Assembly (NCBI GenBank): GCA_022457065.1
Contig: JAJGBQ010000001.1
Location: 6,820,001-6,884,000, forward strand
Direction of reading: 5' to 3'
Length of the DNA stretch: 64,000 nt
Source of the DNA: Curvularia sp. ZM96
Lineage: Eukaryota; Ascomycota; Dothideomycetes; Pleosporales; Pleosporaceae
Under the pieces are notes generated by a model, which saw only the letters and a list, made by a program, of their open reading frames with translations, searched no databases and had not been told where the DNA came from. Positions 54,165 through 63,395 of this stretch are shown here, piece by piece; within the stretch, counting starts at the first letter, position 1; every line of letters begins with the position of its first letter. The position numbers and the translations under genes were made by a program.

Positions 54165-54546
54165 ATGACCACCTCCAACACAAGCAGAAGCTCTCTAATT
54201 CAAGACGCTCTACTATTCATTCAGTTCAAGTCAGATACAACAACGGAAACTGACGAGATTGTTATATTTGACCCAGATTACCTCAAGCAAATAGAGGTCG
54301 CTGAACTGTGCCAACGTAAGCACGAGAAGAGTACACTCGTATCGCCGCGCTGCCACGACCTAGGCTGACAATCTGTAGGAATTCGACAGTACCGACTTGA
54401 AGCCTGCAGCCGATGAGGAAGAGAATGACAGCGACGTGAACAACATTGAGTCCAAGGATGAGAGCGATGTCGATAGTGACGAGGCCAAAGAGGACGCAGA
54501 TAATGAAGTTGTCATCCTCAATAATGATGGGTCTGCAATCAACTAG
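54165..54546 (+). CDS. small acidic hypothetical protein, probably spliced
   Basis: An ATG at 54165 begins MTTSNTSRSSLIQDALLFIQFKSD and continues to about 54300. A second coding-like stretch from 54379 to 54546 is strongly acidic (EFDSTDLKPAADEEENDSD...EAKEDADNEVVIL). GTAAGC at about 54315 and CTGACAATCTGTAG before 54379 look like intron ends, but that pair shifts the frame; a weaker GTCGCT donor at 54297 would keep it. So the gene is either unusually spliced or broken. Confidence 0.35.
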
Positions 54547-55038
54547 CGAGTGGGGCCAGATGGTGATTACATCCACGATCCCCACTGGATAGTAACATCA
54601 TACTAAGTCTAAAGCTCTCATCGAAAGTTTGGGTAAGGCGACAAGATAGTTGACGATAGCAGCAGCCAAATTGGACAGAAGACACGATCAGTTCCGGCAC
54701 GCATCCAAGACAACGCGAGGAAAGACCAACAAGAGTCCTTGGAACCTCTGAAAACAGGTACTGGTGATGGTAGTTGTTACGATTAACGAGAGACGAACAG
54801 TGCCCGCTGTTTTGATTGCTAAACACACATCTGCGTCTATTTGCTATCTGACTATTATCGAGAGTGGTACGAGTTGATTGTGCGCGAGGTAAGTGATTAA
54901 CAAATCTTGTCTCCTTAATTAACTTTCTAACTTTGATTGATCTAGGGCTGATCTAAAGAAGCCGCCTGCACAAATCTCAAGAACCGCATTCTCTAATGGG
55001 AAGTTGCTAATGGGATCGTCGTTCTGCCTAAGAAGAAG
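54547..55038. other. gene-free stretch
   Basis: About 490 bp without a credible frame between two relics. Confidence 0.35.
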
Positions 55039-55941
55039 TTGGTAAATGCTCTTGACCCCGTCGGCTCGGACAATGAAGCAGCAGAATCGGCAACACACCA
55101 ACCTCGCATTGTTCCATCTAGACGTCGTGCCACCCAGCCACAGAGCAAAACCTCTGGAGAGGTTGATCTGGAGAAAGATGAGTACCGCGTGCCAGGCGTG
55201 TCCGGTCCATGCATCTGCAACCAGCACCAAAACGATGTCTCAACGTTCCAGTAGAGGCTGAGCTGAGAAACGTTTCTATACAACGTCTCGCGGAATGGAG
55301 CGGTGAGGCGTTCACGGATGGTACCTACAGTTGCGTTGGCCGTACTTTCCAGACTTACGCACGTCCTATCTATTCCACTTGGGCATCTATGCCCCCTCAC
55401 GCCCGCGACTGGGCCGTGATCCAAGGCCAGCAGCAGTTTGTAGACAGACTGAAGCGTGAGGCGGCGCTGAATCGACAACAGCACTTTCTCAGACCAGATT
55501 TCTCGATACTGGGGTTTTTCGAACAAGGTTTTGTTCCAGGAAACGATCCGGGGCGCCAATATCCAAGCCGACGTGGACGAGTTCACCAAGATTCGCCGCC
55601 TCTTTGACAAGGAGTACATGTCACCTGGCACGACGAACAGACCACCGGCCGCAAAGGTCGAGAGTCAGCTTGCCGAGCTCCGAAGTCAGGGCGATTCGAC
55701 TTTGAACCTGCGAGCTTGTGACTTGGAAGACGCGCTTCCCCACGACCAGCTGGACCTGTATGCTATCGTGTACCACAACTTCCACATTCGTTGGTACACC
55801 AGGCCAAATGCTCCACTTGGCGGCCTCGGCCTTCCTCCTCACTTAGAGCTGGAACGTGTCGCCAAACTCGCTCCCGCCCTATGGCGTGATTGCCGCTGTC
55901 AAGATAGAGACTACCCAGGTGGGAGTTCTGATGAAGCTTAG
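55039..55941 (+). pseudogene. broken gene in three frames, family unrecognised
   Basis: Segment 1 (55039-55254) reads LVNALDPVGSDNEAAESATH...GVSGPCICNQHQNDVSTFQ then TAG. Segment 2, in another frame, carries VEAELRNVSIQRLAEWSGEAFTDGTYSCVGRTFQ... to about 55530. Segment 3 (55531-55941) continues with FQETIRGANIQADVDEFTKIRRLFDKEYMSPGTT.... No ATG opens the first segment and no GT-AG pair of reasonable size joins them, so frameshifts are the simplest reading. The pieces follow each other co-linearly as in one ancestral protein of about 300 residues. Confidence 0.5.
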
Positions 55942-56343
55942 CAAGAAGTAGAAAGGATCGATTTGCTTCTGAGCGTTGGAACGCATTTGTGCAGAGTCTG
56001 ATCCACAAAGCTACACTTGTCGTCTTTCTGTCTCTTTGGTCATATACTGCCTCTCCCGTACACCTCAATGCTAAAAAGCTGGTGGGAGCTTTCGTTCAGA
56101 AGATGCACGCAATGAGCAATGCTCCCGCAACGTTTGCCCCACCTATTTGGCAAGCAGTCGCAGATTGCCACCAAGAGCCAAAGACGCGGATATTCAGGTC
56201 CGCAAGTTGACGCCCAGAGGTAGAGGGCGCGGAGCTTTAGCTCCGTATATACGCTGGTCACTGTGACGATGAGACGAGAAACGCTCAACATCGTCCCCCA
56301 GGTCAGACTGCCATTACTATACACCACTCCAAGGTCATCACTT
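55942..56343. other. relic-rich sequence without assignable frame
   Basis: About 400 bp. A plus-strand stretch near 55989-56210 (AKKLVGAFVQKMHAMSNAPATFAPPIWQAVADC) may be the continuation of the preceding relic but cannot be placed. Confidence 0.3.
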
Positions 56344-56693
56344 CTACCTTATTTTCTTTATATTCGAAATGTCCAAGTACGTGGATACCTGCTTCGTGGT
56401 GGTCGCGGCGGCAAGAAGGATCGTACGATCCAGTCTGGCTCTGCTGCCTCCCCGCTGCTCCTCGAGTAACGTCCTCCTCCAACCTCTTCTCAGTCGGCCG
56501 TTAGGGGCCCGTACGGTGGCCGTTTGGACGAGCCAGTCATCTAGGGCTTTTAGATTTTTGACGTACTTAGCTGGTTCCCAGCTACCCTCGTCGTAGCCCT
56601 CCCAGGAAAGGAAATATTGAGTTTCCCCATTCCTTATCCTCTCGTCCGTGATGCTGTGCACTCTCCATGATGAAGGCGCTACCAAACCTGATT
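56344..56693 (-). pseudogene. chromodomain fragment
   Basis: Open frame without ATG after an in-frame TAA. It reads WRVHSITDERIRNGETQYFL then SWEGYDEGSWEPAKYVKNLK and ALDDWL, matching the chromodomain pattern: three strands with YxVxWxGY, then sTWEP and a closing helix. Isolated chromodomains of this type in fungi occur at the C-terminus of Ty3/gypsy chromovirus integrases and in heterochromatin proteins. The frame ends after a basic tail at 56344. No integrase catalytic triad is legible nearby. Confidence 0.55.
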
Positions 56694-57092
56694 AATAAAT
56701 TCACGCTTTCGGCCAAGTCGGGTATGGGCATCGCACCAACACCCACCAAGTACGAACAAGTCCAGCTCAGAATTGTTACGACGCATGTCAACCAGGAGGA
56801 ACAAAAGATCCATGTTACCCTCAAGGTCAACGCGGAGGCAACAGCCCCGGCCAAGCTGGCTTCTGAGGTATTTGACTTGGCCACGGAGGACAAAGAGACG
56901 GAATTTGAGAGGGTGTCAACTTCCATGGGTTGGTTCTATTATCACCTTCGATTCTTGCCAGTCAAACGCCGCACAAGGCTTTCGTTCAGTGTAAACGCCA
57001 GCTCGCCAATCAGCAGATTAACAGTATGCTGGTATGACCTTTACCTGGTCATCTTCACCTCTACAAACGGCCGCCTGCTAGTCAGTACATAA
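56667..57092 (+). CDS. hypothetical protein or relic
   Basis: 141 codons from an ATG at 56667, overlapping the chromodomain frame antisense at its first bases. GIAPTPTKYEQVQLRIVTTH...VNQEEQKIHVTLKVNAEATA...EVFDLATEDKETEFERV looks protein-like; the end (after SVNASS) looks like read-through of an unspliced intron. Not recognised. Confidence 0.3.
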   Translation: MMKALPNLINKFTLSAKSGMGIAPTPTKYEQVQLRIVTTHVNQEEQKIHVTLKVNAEATAPAKLASEVFDLATEDKETEFERVSTSMGWFYYHLRFLPVKRRTRLSFSVNASSPISRLTVCWYDLYLVIFTSTNGRLLVST

Positions 57093-57199
57093 CAGTACGA
57101 CCTCTATTGCTTTCTTCTACTCAGGCCTTAAAATCAACTCACTATAAGCTACCAATTCAATAACACCACCTTTGTCATACATTCACTTCTACCTTACTA

Positions 57200-57449
57200 C
57201 CATGGCCTTCAAAAAGAAGCTACGAGCCCGGCACTCCAGAAATATCTCAAGAACAACAGTGCCAAAGTCTTCAAAGACTTCCTGAAGAAGTACCCGGATG
57301 GCAATCTGGCTACCGAGACGTTTGACACGAGCGTTCAACCAAGACCAGTGCGAGAGAAGTTCGTGCAACACCGCAAGCATTCTTCTCACGGCAAGAGAGT
57401 TGCGACGGAATTGTTTGATATAAATCTTCAAGGCAAGAGGATGGAATAG
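57200..57449 (+). pseudogene. basic protein fragment with shifted start
   Basis: An ATG at 57200 begins MAFKKKLRARHS but stops quickly. The neighbouring frame is open to a TAG at 57447 and reads QKEATSPALQKYLKNNSAKVFKDFLKKYPDGNLATETFD...GKRVATELFDINLQGKRME, with the motif ATETFD/ATELFD twice. A one-base shift right after the start would join them. Confidence 0.35.
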
Positions 57450-57674
57450 GGTGGCTGTTGTGCCACAAATGCAAGTGGTTGTGGGATCAGTCGATGATTG
57501 CCCTATCGAACCAATACGCAGATATCAACGAACATACCCGGGGTATCAATCACAGTCTTCTCTAGCTATCTTCTCTACTACCACGCTTCAGCCGTCTTCT
57601 CTAGCTGTTTTCTCTACGCCTACTACTCCAGCGCTCTCGTCTGCCAAATTCTCTACTTCACCCGCTTGTACGCA

Positions 57675-58070
57675 ATGGCGTCTCAGCAATTCCTGGCCGC
57701 TTGCGGCAATGACGCGCTGCAAGAAGTGGTGAGCTTCCGTACGTATTATCCGCTACTCGTCTAGGTCGCCTGCTAACTCTACGTAGTGGAGCGGTTAGCC
57801 GAAACCCTAGACGACGGCCTTGGACATATTATACAAGGCCTCTCCGATGCGGCCGTTCTACACTTGTTTACTGCCCTCGCTATTAACACGGAGCAACGAT
57901 TCGCTATACGCAAAACTGATCTAAACTACAAACTGAATGACCAATCAATCTTGTCCTTACTCCATCTCGGCGTACTCCTCCTTGTCGGCCTGGATATCAT
58001 TCTTCAAAGCCTTGAGCTGCTTCTCCAGCTTGGCAGCCATGCGCTCCTTCTCGACGATATCCTGCTTTAG
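57675..58070 (+). pseudogene. short relic (MASQQFLAACGNDALQEV)
   Basis: ATG at 57675 after a pyrimidine-rich leader, then GTGAGC...CTACGTAG resembling an intron, then ERLAETLDDGLGHIIQGLSDAAVLHLFTALAIN. The intron-like borders do not preserve frame. The downstream part of the frame (after 57950) is antisense to a better-supported minus-strand relic. Confidence 0.3.
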
Positions 58071-58300
58071 TGACTGTTTGGAGCCCTTTGAGACGCGTGA
58101 GCTCGCAACAGAGCCAGATCGAGGATAGACGGTTCGACGTGCGCGTGAGGAGGACGGTGGATTAGAAGCCTTGATCTATTTCTTACTCGGAGTGACTGGA
58201 GCAGGAGGCAATGAATGAACTTGAGTGCCTTGATGAGCGGGGGAAGGGATCAATCCAGGCGAAGCCACCGCCGAGTAGTTGATCGGTTCACTAGCTCAAC
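57957..58300 (-). pseudogene. coiled-coil protein tail with internal stop
   Basis: On the minus strand the frame ends MEGTAA-like at ATGGAGTAA (57957) and, read backward, encodes a basic Ser/Arg region followed by SLKQDIVEKERMAAKLEKQL and KALKNDIQADKEEYAEME, a clear coiled coil. The same frame upstream is coding-like (SPGLIPSPAHQGTQVHSLPPAPVTPSKK) but is cut by a TAG near 58185. The coordinates cover what can be read on both sides of that stop. Confidence 0.5.
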
Positions 58301-58673
58301 AACCGTCTTATCCTGGTGACCTGCAGATTTTCTCGCCGCAAGCCTCTCTCCTTCTCCACTCCACCAGGCCATCGCTCTCCTACGAACTCTCAACACACAG
58401 CCATCTCTACCTCTACGTCTCACTACCATACTTCATCACGCCACATTCACTTGTTAGTATCGCTTAATCCACTGCTTTACTGACTATTTACTAACTCTAT
58501 AATAGTTCACTTGCGCGACTATCTAGCCTTCACTACTCTACTACCCTGCTGCTCTGCTACCCTGCCGTCCGACCGCTAGCAACACACCTAATCTTGCACG
58601 AGCAAGGCTTGATATACCAGCTGCTTCACAGCCATCACACCCGCAAAGACTAGAACTACATCATTCAACATGG
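58301..58673. other. pyrimidine-rich leader-like sequence
   Basis: About 370 bp rich in CTCTAC/CCTGCT units, like the leaders in front of other relics in this block. No frame supported. It ends ATCATTCAACATGGTTGTTCACTAG, where the ATG frame stops at once. Confidence 0.35.
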
Positions 58674-59520
58674 TTGTTCACTAGAAGTCCCGCACCCAAG
58701 GGGCTGGGTGACTATGGTTCATATCTGAAACTAATCTCAAAACCTGACCTGGAAGCCGAGGCTACGCGCCACTTTAAGCAGGGCTCCGTTACGCTCACCT
58801 TCGAAGGCTTTCGGACTTTCGAACTCGGGAGAACCCGTTTGAGCTCCCAGGAGAACTCCCAGCGCGCCGACACTGTTACACTCATGCGCGTCGGACCAAA
58901 CATATCATGGGAGAAGCTGGTGAATGAGGTCACAACATTCAGCGACTACCAGAGATTTCGTATACTGGCAAATTGTACCTCTCTCACCGAGAAAAACAAA
59001 CGCTTTCGATCCGGAGTCGAAGAAGGGAAAGACAGCCAACGACAAACAAGGACCACCATCCAAGAGCTTGACTGAAGCTCTTCAGTATTCGTGCCACATG
59101 GTGTTGGCCCCATTCATAGAATTGATCCGGCCCAAAGACCAGAAACAGAGAGAAAACTTCATGCAGAACGAGGACGAGACACTGTCCAACAGTGCGTTGA
59201 TCGAGAAGTGGGCGGCATAGAGAGAACAACTAAAGCACGTACTTCTGGCTACTCATGCAACAGGTGGCATTGCTCTTGATATTTCTTGGGCTAATGTAGC
59301 TATCCTTTGCGCACCTTGGTGGAAGGCGGAGTGGGAAGAGCAAACTTTTAAGAGAATCTGGAGGCCTGGCCAGTCAGGCTCAGTTGAACTCTGCACTCGA
59401 AAGGTTTCTACCTGGTTTAACTGCAGTCATCACTACCCGCTTGGTTCAGCACATTACACGCCCACGTCGATGAAGCAGACAAAAGGAGCGCTAGGGCCGC
59501 TAAAAAGGAAGACAAACGGA
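58674..59520 (+). pseudogene. SNF2-type helicase C-terminal relic 1
   Basis: The informative part is 59221-59420: HATGGIALDISWANVAILCA followed by PWWKAEWEEQTFKRIWRPGQ, the SNF2/Rad5-like helicase motifs V and VI (TGG.G.. and E.Q..R..RPGQ). The same frame extends upstream to 58924 (LAPFIELIRPKDQKQRENFMQNEDETLSNSALIEKWAA) but is broken by a TAG at 59218-59220. A different frame (58674-59075) carries another coding-like stretch (GDYGSYLKLISKPDLEAEATRHF). Helicase motifs I-IV are not present, so this is a remnant. Confidence 0.6.
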
Positions 59521-59551
59521 TTAAGAACTTCTCGCAGCTAGCCTAAACTTA

Positions 59552-59700
59552 CGGCGCGGCAACCACATTACCCACGTAGATACGTGCGCTGATCCATCCG
59601 AGGTCAAACAAATGAGGAAGCCCTGCCATCGACTTGGACAAGAACGCGAATGTCATGTTTATAAATCATCATCATCACCACCACCACCACCATCACAGCG
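59552..59700 (+). pseudogene. SNF2-type helicase C-terminal relic 2
   Basis: A short frame reads ADPSEVKQMRKPCHRLGQER then ECHVYK, again the SNF2 motif VI pattern (Q.R...HR.GQ.r...vy), but of a different SNF2 type from relic 1 and in a different frame. It runs into a (CAT/CCA)n tract at 59666-59698. About 130 bp separate it from relic 1. Confidence 0.55.
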
Positions 59701-60421
59701 TGCTGCCGTAGTTCGCCTACTACCCCCGTATAAGAATTTCATCTATCCCACCACCTTCTACACACCTTTATACGCTAAGCTCGACGGGAGTTCTACGGAG
59801 CTCACTTCCGCTTGCCTCTCATTTGGCCGTCACTATAGCGCGCCACTGTATACTCGACTATCTTTACTCCTCCTGTATAATATCCGCTTGTATCCTACTC
59901 TCTCCACCAACGACAAAACCCAGCAAGGCTACACCAACAACCTTTACAAAGCGAGATCCCGTCCTGTAGAGATTCCCGCCTCCATCTCCCCTTCCCCTTC
60001 TAGTTGCCGCCCTCACCCCGTGAGCCAACTCGTCGCTCCGTTCTAGTGCCGAAGACCAGTATACCATCTCGGTCCGGCGATCCACCCCCCTTTTGGCGGC
60101 GAGGGTAGGAATACGGTGAATACGCGGGAATAGTGTGCTTAGTGAGCCTGAGTGGTGGCCGCCCAACACAGGGAGGCGCATGGAAATTGGAGTCATCCAC
60201 GTGACGGCTTTTATGGCCCACCGAGACGGAGAGCTCTGTGTGGGGTGCAAGTCAGGACCATCGCACGTCATTTGCGATAACCTACGTTTTGCTTTCTATG
60301 AAGGCGAGACCGTCCCGGCAAGGTATGCCCGCAACCTTGGTGAAGTTGCCAACTGGTTATGATGATTAGGACACAGATTAGAAGTTTAGATGCAAGAGGT
60401 TTAGCTGAGAATAGCCGTGTT
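59701..60421. other. relic-rich sequence without assignable frame
   Basis: About 700 bp. A 75-codon plus-strand frame at 60135-60362 (GVIHVTAFMAHRDGELCVGCKSGPSHVICDNLRF) looks protein-like and includes a CxxC, but has no recognisable family. Confidence 0.3.
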
Positions 60422-60858
60422 CAGCCCTTCTGTGCAGATCCGCTGCTTGAAATGGAGCCGTCTGTTCATGAAGACGCCGACGCAGATCCTACTAAAGAAG
60501 CACTTAACAACATGGATGATGAATAGGGTGAGCTTTCCCGTTATCTACTATATCGCAACGGTAACAATGCGGATGCATGGGATATGCTTGGTCGTTGACT
60601 TGAAGACAATGTCGACTGGAGCGAGCGCGTTGGCACCTATACTAATCTCACTGACGATTGGTGGAAGGTTTAAAAGGCTGAGCGTCTAGTAACTACGTGC
60701 AGTATTGGTACTATCACCGCGTATGATCATCTCACCTGATGTCCCAGAAGCTACTACGAGCCACCCTATTTTCGACAGCGATGCGGCAGGCTTGGCCGCA
60801 TGGGCCCAACCCAAGCCCAGCGGTTCGGGTACCTTCAGTCCAGGTTCTAGGTTCAACT
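60422..60858 (+). pseudogene. relic with four in-frame stops
   Basis: One frame reads as protein throughout: QPFCADPLLEMEPSVHEDAD...NNMDDE, stop, GELSRYLLYRNGNNADAWDMLGR, stop, LEDNVDWSERVGTYTNLTDDWWKV, stop, KAERLVTTCSIGTITAYDHLT, stop. The stops are TAG (60524), TGA (60596), TAA (60671) and TGA (60737). Each could arise from CAG, CGA, CAA and CGA by a single C-to-T change. Family unknown. Confidence 0.5.
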
Positions 60859-61205
60859 GATCAGTTATACGGCGGTTCCATCTCCTGGATTGATTCCTTC
60901 AAGGTCACTATGCTAGATCAGGCGTTCCGTCCCCTACTCCTCTTCAAGGCCAACAGGCGCCTTCCTAACTGCTGCGTTCGAGTCATTGAGCGAATCGGGG
61001 GTTTCCCATTCGTCTACTAAGCAACACTGGTTATTCGCTACGATGGACTGTAACGAGGTGTCGGGCAACAATTATTTTCGGTCCCGCACCCAGAAAATCA
61101 AAATTCTGCACCAAATAACAGCACCTCGTACAAAGCATAGTATATTATTTTTTCAATATGCCAGGTATGTAAATGTAAAATGTACTGCATATACGCATAG
61201 CACCA

Positions 61206-62270
61206 ATGTATTTAGCTGGACGTCCCGCAAAGAACCTAGAGCCCTATAAGGAGAGCCTAGTGCATCTATTCCAGGAGGGCGGCGCCACGTACGAGAACCT
61301 AAAGTTGTGGCTAGAACGGGAGGAGGATGTATTTGTATCTATTCGTACGATTAAGAATTGGATGAGGAAGTGGGAGATCTCAAAGCGTATGCCTGTAGAG
61401 GTAGAGGAGGCCGTAAAAGCCAAAATTCAGTTTCTGTTCTTTGAGTACGGACTTAAAGATGATGAGATTCTTAGAATCTTACAGAAAGCTGGATATTCTA
61501 TTGGAAAATGGACTCTCGTACGACTTCGACTTGAGCTTGGCCTTGGGAGGAGAGCTCATACTGCCAAGATGCAGGCTGAGGCAGAAGCACTACTTCGAGG
61601 CTCAGCGTGAGCAACTCGTCAAAGATATTAGTGCATGGTACGAGACAGTCAAGGGCTCTAGCTCTAAGACGTCTGATACCATTGTGATCGACGACGAAGA
61701 GTCCGGTTCTAATTCTCCTTCTGCCCATCCGCCACCCTCTCGTCGTCGAACCTTCTGCAATCGACAGTCTTACTCGACGGTGTATACTCCTTGAAGCCAT
61801 GGGCGTAAGGTGTCTGCCTCATACCGTGATCACGAGGCTAAATGTCGCGCGCAAGGTGCTGATCATCCCACAACACCACGCCATCGCGATCCGTATCCGC
61901 AGACTCCGCAGCACCTCGGTTATGGTAGTTTCCCGACATATGGATACGCTATTCCTCCGCCGCCAATGCAGGCCATCCTGGACCTGTATATGGATTGGGC
62001 CGAGCTCCGGGACGGGAAGGTTATTTTCTGGCAAGTGAATTCGCTGAGGCGGAGCTGTAAGCTAGGATGAAGGTGGAGAGAGAGAGGCGTGTGGCTTGGA
62101 AAGGGGCTTTTCAGCGAGGCGAGCCAGTGGTATATTTATCCTCCTCTGTTTCCATTGAAGGAACGAATATATGTAGCGAAACAGCTCCAGATGCCACATC
62201 GCATCAGGCCTACCTGAATGTACAGCTCAGAGTCTCCAAATTAAATACGCATTTATTTTCCAACTCGTAA
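61206..62270 (+). pseudogene. HTH DNA-binding protein gene with frameshifts
   Basis: ATG at 61206 opens MYLAGRPAKNLEPYKESLVHLFQEGGATYENLKLW..., an N-terminal helix-turn-helix repeat: first unit about residues 8-60 (ending SIRTIKNWMRKWEISKR), second about 70-118 (GLKDDEILRILQKAGYSIGKWTLVRLRLELGL). The frame stops at 61610, but coding-like sequence continues in a second frame (EAQREQLVKDISAWYETVKG..., to 61794), a third (YRDHEAKCRAQGADHPTTPRHRDP..., to 62040) and then EFAEAELxARMKVERERRVAWKGAFQRGEP to about 62150. The helix pairs resemble N-termini of fungal transposon-associated or integrase-like proteins; no catalytic domain remains. Confidence 0.5.
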
Positions 62271-62469
62271 CCTAATACTTCTTTCACGTAAACTCCATCA
62301 CGGGAGAGGCATATACCAGCTTTCCTCGCCTTCCCCAGACGTCGTGGCTTTCGTAGCTGCACATACATTTATAAATTCCCTTTTTAGGAGTATCGTGCCT
62401 GCACCTATCACAGCAACGCATCCTTACCGCTAACCTTTCAGCCTCCAAACAAAAACCCCTGCAGCCACA

Positions 62470-62763
62470 CTACCAATCTTCTTCCTCCACACCCTTCTTA
62501 CCAAGATCAACATAACCACGCTCGCAACCACTACGCAGATCTCGACACCTCATTCGCGTAACCTCAACAGCTGAAGGGGGGAGCATATACGAGCTCTCGC
62601 CTATTCCGCCTTCACCGGATAGCCTTGGCCGGGGTGCTGATGCTGATGCAGCAGCCCCCGTGGCACACTCCATCTGGGGCCGCCCGCTACGCGAAAAAGG
62701 GGGGTGGAGGGGTGGCGGCGCGCAAAAGTGGTGATGATGGTGGCGAGAATCGTCAGCAATCAT
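62470..62763 (-). CDS. hypothetical protein, possibly a C-terminal exon
   Basis: 97 codons from an ATG at 62763. It begins with a His run encoded by CAT/CAC repeats, then Pro-rich sequence and a tail PRPRLSGEGGIGESSYMLPP...VTRMRCRDLRSGCERGYVDLGKKGVEEEDW that looks like real protein. An upstream exon on the minus strand is possible but could not be linked. Confidence 0.3.
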   Translation of the reverse strand: MIADDSRHHHHHFCAPPPLHPPFSRSGRPQMECATGAAASASAPRPRLSGEGGIGESSYMLPPSAVEVTRMRCRDLRSGCERGYVDLGKKGVEEEDW

Positions 62764-63395
62764 CAATATTAGAACCTCGGTTCAGGAGCTTCCCCGATGG
62801 GAAAGAGGATAGAAGTGTGGGGGAAGACGGCGTGCTTGTGCGTTGGATGAAGAATGAGAAGTTTGTGTTTGTCTTAGTGTGGATTTGCTTTTTTGGGATT
62901 GTTGAAGGTACTAGGGATGGTGTTGGCGAAGAAGGGAGGGTGAGTAGGGAGGAACGTGAGGGATTGGTTTTCATGGATGTTACGATGGGAGTGTGTAGTG
63001 ATCAATTGTATTCATTTTCCTTCGGGGAGCCGAGAGATGAAGCTGTACAGATAGTGGTACAAAACTGCTCGCAGTGGTAGTGTCAAGCTTGAGATATGAC
63101 TGTATGTTGAACTTCACGCAAAGAGACTAACGATATCGACATCTACCATCGACAAGTCATCTCCATTCTTCACTTCCGAAAATAGTCATTCCAGGCCCAA
63201 TTCATGTTGGAGAATCCACATCAACGCCAAAATCATATTGACACAACACGCTGTCATCCCGCCCTCCTACTCAATCCCATGTCAAAATTATATTCAAGAT
63301 ATCCAACAACAATACATATCAAATCTCATTACGCCCACCTAGCAGCAACCCCGACCCCGCTCAATCACCAATCCAAGCCTACACGACAAGGAGTA
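62764..63395. other. gene-free stretch
   Basis: About 630 bp between a doubtful gene and the stop of the last gene. Open frames on the plus strand here (62625-63080) start at TTG and have no domain. Confidence 0.35.
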
